The notes below the pieces were generated by a model. The model made no database searches and had not been told where the DNA came from. It worked only from the letters and a program-made list of their open reading frames with translations. DNA of 64,000 nt from an uncultured Lachnospiraceae bacterium (GTDB taxonomy: Bacteria; Bacillota; Clostridia; Lachnospirales; Lachnospiraceae), in the NCBI GenBank assembly GCA_910586125.1, contig CAJUHP010000003.1:73162-137161 (forward strand), read 5' to 3'. Position numbers and translations under genes: made by a program. Below, piece by piece: positions 50,570 to 58,417 of the stretch. Position 1 is the first letter of the stretch; each line of letters opens with the position of its first letter.

Positions 50570-50703
50570 AAGAGGCGGGGGAGCCGCCGGCCGCCGCGGT
50601 TTTATGAAAACGTACATAACGACTTAAAAGCCCAGTCGGTTTTGCAGCTTTAACACAACAACCGGAATATCCGCCGGGCCCAGCGCCCAGGCGGATATTT
50701 TAT
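50570..50703 (+). ncRNA. Candidate small noncoding RNA (about 130 nt)
   Basis: A strong promoter is followed by about 130 bases with no credible ORF (the longest is about 7 codons), several GC-rich helices (GGCGG/CCGCC near 50574-50588), and a terminator-like hairpin. A second promoter for the GH20 operon begins only after it. It could be a small RNA or a long attenuated leader of the operon. No known family recognised. Confidence 0.45.
50666..50703 (+). terminator. Terminator-like hairpin upstream of the GH20 operon
   Basis: AATATCCGCC (50666-50675) pairs with GGCGGATATT (50690-50699); the following T-run is short (TTTTATG). Confidence 0.6.
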
Positions 50704-50735
50704 GCCGAAAAATTGTAAAATTTTGCAATATTGGG

Positions 50736-50764
50736 TTGCAATCCTTCCATATGTCTGGTATACT
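50736..50764 (+). promoter_or_regulatory. Promoter of the GH20-GH18-transglutaminase operon
   Basis: TTGCAA (50736-50741) and TATACT (50759-50764) are 17 bases apart. It leaves a roughly 145-base leader before GH20 with no recognised riboswitch. Confidence 0.65.
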
Positions 50765-50916
50765 GCCCGGAGCAGTTGAACAAAAATGAAATTTTGTATA
50801 GGAACTTCCGCGTTGCCGCGGGCAGGCACAGCGCATGCTCTGGCAGCGTGAAGATAATAACTTCATATGAACAGCCAGTATGTACTGAGCTGGGAGCCTT
50901 GAAAGGAGGTTTGGAA

Positions 50917-52776
50917 ATGATAGTATTGCCAGTGCCGAAAAAGCTGGAAGAGAAAGATGGAACGTTCCGGCTGGGGTTAAACACGGCGATTGTGATGGAC
51001 AGTTCCTGTCCGCAGGGGGCATATGTCTATGCGCAGATGCTGAAGGAGGAGATCTCTGCCTGGGCGGGCCTTTCTCCCCAGATTCTGCGGGGAGAGCCGC
51101 AGGCCGGCGATATCCGTATGCAGGTGGACAGCGAGCTTTTTGATGAACAGTACCGGGTGGAGATCGGAGAAAACAGCGTCATGCTGTGCGGCGGCTCGCT
51201 GACAGCCCTGGGCTATGCGGTGCAGACGCTTCGGCAGATCGTGCGGCAGTACGCCGGACTTCTGCCCCAGGTACATATCAAGGATGAGCCGGACTTGAAA
51301 AACCGCGGTTATTATCATGATCTGACCAGAGGACGGATTCAGACCCTGGATAATCTGAAGAAACTGGCGGATGTGATGGCTTTTTATAAGCTGAACCAGC
51401 TTCAGCTCTATGTGGAGCATACCTATCTGTTCCGGAATATGACGGAGCTGTGGAGAGACGATACGCCCATGACAGCCGAGGAGGTTCTGGAGCTGGACCA
51501 GTACTGCTATGACAGAGGCATTGAACTGGTTCCTTCGCTGTCCACGTTCGGCCATCTGTACAAGCTGTTGAGCACCAAGAGCTATTCGGAGTACTGCGAG
51601 CTGGAGGACAGCGAGGAGACCGGACGGCGCTTCTCGTTCCGCGACCGGATGGATCACCATACGGTGAATGTCTCCCACCCGAACGTGATGAACTTTATCA
51701 AGGGAATGATCAAAGAGTACATGCAGCTCTTTCGGACCGATAAGTTCAATATCTGCGCGGACGAAACCTTTGACCTGGGCAAGGGGCGCAGCAAAGAGCT
51801 GGCCGACGAGAAGGGCCTGGGCAATCTGTATGTAGACTATATCATGGATCTGTTTGAATTCTTGGTGGAGCACGGCAAGAAGCCGATGTTCTGGGGCGAT
51901 ATCATCTGCAAGCACCCGGAGCTGGTGAAGCGGATTCCGGAGGGAACCGTCTGCTTAAACTGGGGCTACAGCGAGAGTCAGCCGGATACGGAGACAAGAA
52001 TCCTGCATGACGGCGGAGCGATTCAGTATCTGTGCCCCGGCGTGCGCGGCTGGAATACCTGGATGAATCTGATGGAGGGCGGTTATCAGAATATCCGCCT
52101 GATGTGCGGTTATGCCAGAAAATACGACGCGGTGGGCGTGCTGAACACGGACTGGGGCGATTTCGGCCATATCAACCAGCCCATCTTCTCGATTCCCGGT
52201 CTGATCTACGGCGCGGTTTTCTCCTGGGGAGACTGCAAGCTGGATTATGAGGAGCTGAGCCGTCAGATTTCCGTTCTGGAGTTTGGCGATACGTCCGGCC
52301 GTCTGGTGGACTATCTGGAACAGGTTTGCCATATGTCAGTCTTTGACTGGTGGCATGCGGTCGTGGTGAAAGAGTGGGCCGAGCGCGGCATGGATCGGGA
52401 GAAGATCCTGGAGATATTCCATGAGGTAAAGACCGACCGCGTGCCGGAGAAGAACCAGCGCATTGAGGAGCTGGAGGATGAGCTGCGGCGCGTCAGCCGG
52501 AGCCTGGACAGCAAAAACCGCGGGATTGTGGAATGCACCTGCGTGTCTTTGGAGGCCCAGCGCTGCTGGAACGAGGTAGGACTCTATCTGGCCGGACTGG
52601 AAAAAGGAGAGACGCCGGACAATGGCCGGAAGCTGGCGGCAGATCTGGAGCGCTGCCTGTACCATTACCGCCGTCTCTGGAGAGAGAGCAGCAAGGAAGG
52701 CGATCTGCCTCACATTACCAAGGTATTCTGCTGGTACGCAGATCTTCTGCGGGATACATCCAAAAAGAAAGGATAA
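50917..52776 (+). CDS. Family GH20 beta-N-acetylhexosaminidase (cytoplasmic)
   Basis: GH20 enzymes remove terminal GlcNAc or GalNAc by substrate-assisted catalysis. The 619-residue protein has a GH20b-type N-terminal domain (about 10-125, SVMLCGGSLTALGYAVQTLRQIV) and a catalytic barrel from about 128 (KNRGYYHDLTRGR). The catalytic pair is D282-E283 in NICADETFDLG. A roughly 200-residue helical C-terminal domain follows. No signal peptide is present, so it acts inside the cell on imported saccharides or glycopeptides. ATG 50917 follows GAAAGGAGG. It is 12 bases from GH18. Confidence 0.9.
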   Translation: MIVLPVPKKLEEKDGTFRLGLNTAIVMDSSCPQGAYVYAQMLKEEISAWAGLSPQILRGEPQAGDIRMQVDSELFDEQYRVEIGENSVMLCGGSLTALGYAVQTLRQIVRQYAGLLPQVHIKDEPDLKNRGYYHDLTRGRIQTLDNLKKLADVMAFYKLNQLQLYVEHTYLFRNMTELWRDDTPMTAEEVLELDQYCYDRGIELVPSLSTFGHLYKLLSTKSYSEYCELEDSEETGRRFSFRDRMDHHTVNVSHPNVMNFIKGMIKEYMQLFRTDKFNICADETFDLGKGRSKELADEKGLGNLYVDYIMDLFEFLVEHGKKPMFWGDIICKHPELVKRIPEGTVCLNWGYSESQPDTETRILHDGGAIQYLCPGVRGWNTWMNLMEGGYQNIRLMCGYARKYDAVGVLNTDWGDFGHINQPIFSIPGLIYGAVFSWGDCKLDYEELSRQISVLEFGDTSGRLVDYLEQVCHMSVFDWWHAVVVKEWAERGMDREKILEIFHEVKTDRVPEKNQRIEELEDELRRVSRSLDSKNRGIVECTCVSLEAQRCWNEVGLYLAGLEKGETPDNGRKLAADLERCLYHYRRLWRESSKEGDLPHITKVFCWYADLLRDTSKKKG

Positions 52777-52788
52777 GGAAGAGACAAT

Positions 52789-53805
52789 ATGAAAAACGAG
52801 ATTATCGGATATGTGGGAAGCGGCGAATTTACCTGTGAGGATGCGAAGAAGCTGACCGGAATCAATCTGGCGTTCGGTGAACTGCACAACGACGGCAGCG
52901 TGACCTGCAACGGCTGTAAGGAAAAGATTGAGATGATTCCGCAGATCCGTCAGTGGAATGATAAACTGCGCATTGTGCTCTCCATGGTACAGGCGGATCG
53001 GGATGCGTTTACGGTCTGCTGCGCCACAGAAGAGATGCGGGAGAAGACGGCGGCAGCTCTGGCAGAGACCGCGAAAAAGTACGATCTGGACGGCATTGAT
53101 CTGGACTGGGAATATCCCTGTGTCCCCTCCAACAACAGCGTGGTTTCCCCCGATGACAAGCACAATTTCACCTTGCTCTGCGAAGCCATCCGCCGTCATC
53201 TGAACGCTCTGGAAGGAAAGCGGTATCTGACCATCGCATCCGGCGCGGATGTGTTCTATGTAAACTGTGTGGAGCTGCCAGAGCTGATGGAATATCTGGA
53301 TTATATCAATGTGATGACCTATGATCTCAAGTGCGGCTTCCATGCCCTGGCCGGCCATCACACCTCCCTGTTCTCCAAGAATGGAGACGTCTTTATGAAT
53401 AGCTGCGCGCAGGCTCTGGAGCTGTTTGCGGCTCACGGCGTCAGCCGGGATCGCCTGCTGATGGGCGCGGCTTTCTACTCCAGAAAGTGGACCAATCTGC
53501 CGGACAATGAGAATCACGGCCTTCTGGTGCTGTGCCCGACCGGGGGCGGATACGGCCCGGACTACGATATTTTGGTGGACAAATATATCAATCAGAACGG
53601 CTTTGTGGAGTACTGGGACGAAGAGGCGCAGGCTCCGTACCTGTTCGACGGCTCCACCTTCCTGTCCTATGACAATGCCCGCTCTCTGAAGGCGAAGGCC
53701 GAATACGTCAAGGAAAACGGTTATGGCGGCGTGTTCTACTGGGAGCATAAATGCGATAAGACCAGAGAACTGTTAAACGCTCTCTATGAGTCTTTTCAAA
53801 ACTAA
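52789..53805 (+). CDS. Family GH18 glycosidase (cytoplasmic chitinase/ENGase type)
   Basis: The 338-residue protein has the GH18 catalytic signature DGIDLDWEYP (D101, D104, D106, catalytic acid E108) and the barrel-end strand INVMTYDL (the usual MTYD). GGVFYWEHKCD is the final barrel motif. It lacks a signal peptide and binding modules. GH18 members cleave chitin-type GlcNAc linkages or the N-glycan core (endo-beta-N-acetylglucosaminidase). Coupling to GH20 by a 12-base gap suggests stepwise GlcNAc oligosaccharide or N-glycan degradation in the cytoplasm. Confidence 0.9.
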   Translation: MKNEIIGYVGSGEFTCEDAKKLTGINLAFGELHNDGSVTCNGCKEKIEMIPQIRQWNDKLRIVLSMVQADRDAFTVCCATEEMREKTAAALAETAKKYDLDGIDLDWEYPCVPSNNSVVSPDDKHNFTLLCEAIRRHLNALEGKRYLTIASGADVFYVNCVELPELMEYLDYINVMTYDLKCGFHALAGHHTSLFSKNGDVFMNSCAQALELFAAHGVSRDRLLMGAAFYSRKWTNLPDNENHGLLVLCPTGGGYGPDYDILVDKYINQNGFVEYWDEEAQAPYLFDGSTFLSYDNARSLKAKAEYVKENGYGGVFYWEHKCDKTRELLNALYESFQN

Positions 53806-53909
53806 ACCTTCAGGCGCCCGTCAGTGGACGCACACCAAAAAGGAAAGTACCGGCGGGCGCATTTGGCATCTCAAATCGAATCGCCTTTGGCGGTAAGAGG
53901 GAGGAATCG

Positions 53910-56585
53910 ATGTTTTCGGATTCGTATTACAACGAAATAAAAGCCGGCTTTGAAGAGCAGATGGCTCTGCTTGATAAACGGTGTGAGGAGCTCTCTGAGG
54001 ATGCGGGGGCGGACAGTCTGTCCGCTTCCCGCCTGGTTCTTCTGAGAGAAAAGCGGGAGGAGATCCGCCTGGCTCTAGCGCGGTGCAGCGAGGACGAGGC
54101 GCAGGCGCTTACATTTCTCTACAGTGCCATGCCGATCAGCGATCTGCTTGACTATCCGGCCGCTCTGTTTCTGGCCTATGCCAAACACGGCGTTTTTCTC
54201 TGGCATCACGGTCCGTTTGCCGGACAGGTACCGGAGCGCCTGTTTGCCAACTATGTCCTGCATCACCGGATCAACAATGAGGATATCGCGGATACCAGAG
54301 GCTTTTTCTACGATAGGGTGATCGGGCAGGTCGAGGGAAAAGACATGTTTCACGCCATTGTGGAGGCCAATTACTGGTGTGCGAGAGAGGCCACATACCG
54401 CTCTACCGACGGGCGGACACAGAATCCCCGAACCATGTTCGGAACGGCCATGGGCCGCTGCGGCGAAGAATCTACGATGGGTGTTACCACGCTTCGCAGT
54501 ATCGGAATTCCGGCCCGCCAGGTCTATGCGCCTCTGTGGTCTCACTGTGACGACAACCATGCCTGGGTCGAAGTCTGGTGCGAGGGAACGTGGCGCTTTT
54601 TAGGCGCCTGCGAGCCGGAAGAAAAGCTGAATCGGGGCTGGTTTACCGGTCCGGCATCGCGGGCCATGCTGCTGCACTCCCGCTGGTTTGGCAAGGATGA
54701 GCCGCAGGACCCGGTGGTTGGCCGCAAGGGAATGTCCAGAGTGCTGAATCATCTGGCCCGCTATGCGCATACCGCAGAGTTGACCTTGAAGATTGTGGAC
54801 GAGGCAGGCGATCCGGTCCCGTCGGCAAAGGCCGTCTTCCAGGTGCTGAATTACGGCAGGTTCGGAACGGTGGCGGTGATCTGCGCGGGAGAATCCGGGG
54901 AGGACTGCGGCGTCGTCCGTCTGACGACAGGGCAGGGCGACCTGTACGTGAGCGCCAGCGGCAGAGGGCTTTGCGGGGAAATGCTTCTGTCTTTGACAGA
55001 CAAGACAGCGGCTCATACTCTGGTTCTGAAAAAAGAACCGGAATGTACAGACGGCTTTGTCAATCTGGATTTTCATGCGCCTGCTCTGGGGCATATTCAC
55101 AATGAATCCCTGACGCCGCAGGAGGAGAGCGTGGGAGCGGCAAAGCTGGAAGCGGCGGCCGCCTACCGCCAGAAGAAGGCGGCCGGCTTTTATGACGAGA
55201 GAGAAGCGGCCAGAGTGCTGGGACGTTTTGACAAAGAGGAACAGGAGAACCTTCAGGATATTTTGAAAAAAGCCCACAGCAATATGGGAGAGCTGGTGCG
55301 GTTCTTGGAGTGGGACGCTTCGGCTTGGCTGCGGGAAGACTGGCCGGCCGGCCGAACCGACCGCTGGAAGCTGGAGGTCTTAAAAGCGCTGCGGGAAAAA
55401 GACTGGTGGGATATCCGGGCGGAAATCCTGATCGACTGCTGCGAGGCGGCTCTTCCCTATGCGGGGACAATACCGGATGAGATTTTTTACAAGGATCTGG
55501 TCTGCCCCAGAGCGGCGAATGAGATGGTGCGGCTCTGCCGGACGGCTCTGGCGCATCTTTTGAGCCCGGCGGAGGCGGAGGCATTTCGTCAGAATCCGGC
55601 GGCTGTGGCCGAATGGGTGCAGAAGAAAATGATTTCCATGCCGGATCAGGAGTATGAGGATCTGGTGACATCGCCGTTTGGCTGCCTGCGCGGCGGAATT
55701 GCCAGCCGGCATTCCCAGGCGGTCTTCGGAGTCAATCTTTGCCGCAGCCTGGGAATTCCGGCCAGACTTCGCCCTATGGATCTGATTTTGGAGTATTATC
55801 AGAACGGGCAGTTTGTAGCGGTCGGACAGACAGCAGAGGAGAACTGCCGTCTGACGCTGTGCGGCAGCGAATCTATGAAGCTGTCAGACTGGGAACATTA
55901 CTCGGTTGAGAGATGGGAAGACGGTCATTTTGAGGACCTGTGGCTTGGGGAACAACTGCCGGAGGACGAGAGCACAGAGGAGCTGGAGATTTCCCTTGCT
56001 CCTGGGATTTACCGGATTGTGACGGTGAATCGCCGCCAGAGCGGCGATCAGTTGGCGGCGATCTCTGTTTTTGCCCTGGAAAAAGGTGAGCAGAAGCGGG
56101 TGGTTCTGTCGCTGCGTGAAATCCCTGTGGATGAACTGCTGACCAGAAAGACGGTGACGGATTTCTCTCTGAAAGAAGAGGACGGAGGCAGCCGGACTAT
56201 GGCCGGGCTGACCGGGGAGAGCCGGGCGCTGTTTGTGTGGTTGGAAGTGACCCGTGAGCCTACAGAGCATATTCTGAACGAACTTTTTGAAAAACAGGAA
56301 GAGTACGCGGCTCTTTCCGCTCCTCTTTACGCGGTGCTGCGCGCTCCCGCGGACCGGCAGAATAAGACGCTGGCCCGGACGCTGAAAGCTCTGCCGCAGA
56401 TTCGGATTCTCTACGACGATTTTGGGGAAAGTTACCGGACGCTGGCCAAGGAGGCGGGGCAGGAACCCGGACGCCTTCCGCTGGCTGTCGTGATGGAGAG
56501 CGGTTCGGAATGTATTTACAGCGATTGCGGTTACAATGTAGGCATGGCAGATATGCTGCTGCGGATTCTTTCCGAAGAAGGTTAA
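53910..56585 (+). CDS. Multidomain transglutaminase/PNGase-like protein with degenerate second copy and thioredoxin-like end
   Basis: The 891-residue cytoplasmic protein contains a transglutaminase-core domain: C184 in MGRCGEESTM, H217 in DDNHAWVEVW, and acidic E235 in LGACEPEEK as likely third residue. An Ig-like regulatory segment spans about 285-380. A second degenerate transglutaminase-like stretch lies at about 590-650, where RSLGIPAR repeats RSIGIPAR (196-203) but R600 replaces the cysteine. The C-terminal 120 residues look thioredoxin-like with R782-EPT instead of CxxC. This core is shared with peptide:N-glycanases, so release of glycans from glycopeptides is one possibility. It is 104 bases after GH18. 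Confidence 0.8.
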   Translation: MFSDSYYNEIKAGFEEQMALLDKRCEELSEDAGADSLSASRLVLLREKREEIRLALARCSEDEAQALTFLYSAMPISDLLDYPAALFLAYAKHGVFLWHHGPFAGQVPERLFANYVLHHRINNEDIADTRGFFYDRVIGQVEGKDMFHAIVEANYWCAREATYRSTDGRTQNPRTMFGTAMGRCGEESTMGVTTLRSIGIPARQVYAPLWSHCDDNHAWVEVWCEGTWRFLGACEPEEKLNRGWFTGPASRAMLLHSRWFGKDEPQDPVVGRKGMSRVLNHLARYAHTAELTLKIVDEAGDPVPSAKAVFQVLNYGRFGTVAVICAGESGEDCGVVRLTTGQGDLYVSASGRGLCGEMLLSLTDKTAAHTLVLKKEPECTDGFVNLDFHAPALGHIHNESLTPQEESVGAAKLEAAAAYRQKKAAGFYDEREAARVLGRFDKEEQENLQDILKKAHSNMGELVRFLEWDASAWLREDWPAGRTDRWKLEVLKALREKDWWDIRAEILIDCCEAALPYAGTIPDEIFYKDLVCPRAANEMVRLCRTALAHLLSPAEAEAFRQNPAAVAEWVQKKMISMPDQEYEDLVTSPFGCLRGGIASRHSQAVFGVNLCRSLGIPARLRPMDLILEYYQNGQFVAVGQTAEENCRLTLCGSESMKLSDWEHYSVERWEDGHFEDLWLGEQLPEDESTEELEISLAPGIYRIVTVNRRQSGDQLAAISVFALEKGEQKRVVLSLREIPVDELLTRKTVTDFSLKEEDGGSRTMAGLTGESRALFVWLEVTREPTEHILNELFEKQEEYAALSAPLYAVLRAPADRQNKTLARTLKALPQIRILYDDFGESYRTLAKEAGQEPGRLPLAVVMESGSECIYSDCGYNVGMADMLLRILSEEG

Positions 56586-56662
56586 GATCTCACTGCATGA
56601 AACGCCAGGATGCGTGAATATTATATGTCACTTGTCTGCGTAAAAAGATACAAGCTGAAAAG

Positions 56663-56707
56663 AGCCGATAGCAGAGACGAAAAATATGTTCTGCTGTCGG
56701 CTTTTTT
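56663..56707 (+). terminator. Terminator of the GH20 operon
   Basis: The 13-base arm 56663-56675 pairs with 56690-56702 (one mismatch/wobble), followed by T residues to 56707. It lies between convergent genes. Confidence 0.85.
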
Positions 56708-56750
56708 ATTACATGGCTCTTAGCTTATATTCGCTGTGATACAGATGAAA

Positions 56751-57818
56751 TCAGGACGGAAAATATGCGGTTTTGCCGTCGGAGAAGATGGCGAGCGTTC
56801 CCTTTCCATCCGAAGACGGGCAGGTGATCTCAAAGGTATGGAATGTCGTGCGGATCTGATAGGGAAGTTCAGCTACCGTCTGGTTGGCTTCGCAGGGGCT
56901 GAGCCAGGTCAAAATCTCCTTCAGGGCGATAAGGCTGTCGGAGTAGACTCCCTTCTCGTCAAAATGGGCCTGCTCGGCATAGTAGAGCTTGCGCAGCTCC
57001 CATTTGCGGTATTCGTCATCCGGAATTCGGAACGAGTCATCGGATTCCTTTCCGTCGGAGAAAAACACAAATGCCCACAATTCCGGGTAGTGAATGTTGA
57101 TGACACCGGTGGGAGCCCAGACCCAGTTGTCTTCGGGCAGGGGCGTCTGCGTTCCTTCACGCAGCCGTTTTTGATAAACGCCGTCCACCACATCTACGGT
57201 CCACTGAACACGGGAAAAATTGACGCGGTAATATTCGCCGGAAACCGGAGAACGGTTTTCGGATGCGCATTCCTTTAAGGCGGCGAAAGGGAGGACGACT
57301 TCGACAGACCAAAAGCGATTCTGCTCGCCAGGCTTGTTTAACGTGCCGTCGATATGTACAGCGGAGCGCATTCCGCGGAATTCAAAACCGTTCACCGGTT
57401 TGCCGGCATCCCGGTAGGCTTTGGTCAGAAGCAGATCCCAGGTGGTATTGAGAGCATTCATCTCGTACTCATAGTAGGCCTGGGTATCGGAGTCCGGATC
57501 GATGAAAATCTCGAAATCATTATCCTGGAAGATAACGGAATCATGTTCTAACAGATTGGCCCAGATTTCATCGCCCTCTAAAAGCGCTCCGATATAGAGA
57601 TTTTCTTTATCCCATGCCAGCTTAGCGCGGGTACGGAAACGGGGAACCGGCCGGATCGTCCCCTCGATATCAGGAAAATCCTCCGTAAAAGGAATGTCAT
57701 TCCAGAAATCTTTGTCCAGCCGTCCGTCCAGCTGAAAGGGTTTTTCATTGTAACGGCAGACATAGACAGGCGGGGCAAAGGGAACAGCGGGGATCGGAAT
57801 GCGGTAATTGTGACTCAT
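56751..57818 (-). CDS. CBM9-like carbohydrate-binding protein
   Basis: The 355-residue protein has the CBM9-like beta-sandwich signature: PFQLDGRLDKDFWNDIPFTEDF near residues 27-48, then a WDKENLYIGALLEG strand and HDSVIFQDNDFEIFIDPD (the usual DDxxExFxDP element). NRFWSVEVVLPFAAL follows and the domain ends near VNFSRVQW. The remaining roughly 110 residues are a less typical tail. No signal peptide is visible, so it may act in the cytoplasm, converging on the glycosidase operon. AAGGAGAGG precedes ATG 57818. It has its own promoter. Confidence 0.85.
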   Translation of the reverse strand: MSHNYRIPIPAVPFAPPVYVCRYNEKPFQLDGRLDKDFWNDIPFTEDFPDIEGTIRPVPRFRTRAKLAWDKENLYIGALLEGDEIWANLLEHDSVIFQDNDFEIFIDPDSDTQAYYEYEMNALNTTWDLLLTKAYRDAGKPVNGFEFRGMRSAVHIDGTLNKPGEQNRFWSVEVVLPFAALKECASENRSPVSGEYYRVNFSRVQWTVDVVDGVYQKRLREGTQTPLPEDNWVWAPTGVINIHYPELWAFVFFSDGKESDDSFRIPDDEYRKWELRKLYYAEQAHFDEKGVYSDSLIALKEILTWLSPCEANQTVAELPYQIRTTFHTFEITCPSSDGKGTLAIFSDGKTAYFPS

Positions 57819-57874
57819 GTAAAATACCTCTCCTTCTCATGATTGTGGTCTGAAAAGATTGTTCAGACAAAATC

Positions 57875-57903
57875 ATTATAGCATTTTGAGAAGGGGAAGT
57901 AAA
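57875..57903 (-). promoter_or_regulatory. Promoter of the CBM9-like gene
   Basis: On the minus strand TTTACT (57903-57898) and TATAAT (57880-57875) have a 17-base spacer; TG at the extended -10 is also present. Confidence 0.7.
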
Positions 57904-57917
57904 TAGGAAGGAGGCGA

Positions 57918-58367
57918 AATCTGGTCAGCGGATACGATGTGTTTCCGACGGTTTTAGAGCTGGCGGGTATTGCCAATCCGCTGGCCGGCGAGCTTCCGGG
58001 GCGAAGCTTTGCGGGCAGTCTTTTCTGGGAGAAGACATGGGAGGAGGAAGAGGTGGTGATCTTTGACGAGTACGGACCGGTTCGCATGATCCGCAGCCGG
58101 GAATGGAAATATATTCACCGCTATCCTTACGGGGAACATGAACTGTACCATCTGAGCGACGATCCGCAGGAAAATATCAATCTGTACGGTCTGCCGGAAT
58201 ACGAAGAAAAGGTTCTGGAACTGCGAAAGAAGATGGAAAAATGGTTCTTGCAGTATGTAAATCCGTAAATTGACGGTATCAAGGAGGGCGTGACCGGTTC
58301 CGGACAGCTCTGCCGTGCCGGGATTTACGCAGACCGGATGGAAGTCTATCCTCCGGTGGGAAAATAA
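57918..58367 (+). pseudogene. Sulfatase gene remnant
   Basis: The plus strand encodes the C-terminal part of a type-I sulfatase: LVSGYDVFPTVLELAGI, then LPGRSFAG, EEVVIFDEYGPVRMIRSREWKYIHRYPYG and LSDDPQENINLYG (given in parts). A TAA at 58266-58268 interrupts it, but the same frame continues with IDGIKEGVTGSGQL and RAGIYADR to TAA 58365-58367. The catalytic N-terminal half is missing. It is therefore doubly broken: truncated at about 57905-57917 beside the CBM9 promoter and stopped internally. A full-length gene once probably stood here. Confidence 0.75.
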
Positions 58368-58381
58368 ACCGGGATTTGGAG

Positions 58382-58414
58382 AAACGGGCAGGAGAAAAAT
58401 TCTCCTGCCCGTTT
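58382..58414. terminator. Bidirectional terminator between the sulfatase remnant and the activase gene
   Basis: AAACGGGCAGGAGAA (58382-58396) pairs with TTCTCCTGCCCGTTT (58400-58414), a perfect 15-base stem with A and T ends. Confidence 0.88.
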
Positions 58415-58417
58415 GCG

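Noticed and set aside
50765..50916. GH20 leader considered as a glmS ribozyme or other GlcN6P sensor
   Set aside because: No glmS-ribozyme core motifs were found; only minor inverted repeats.
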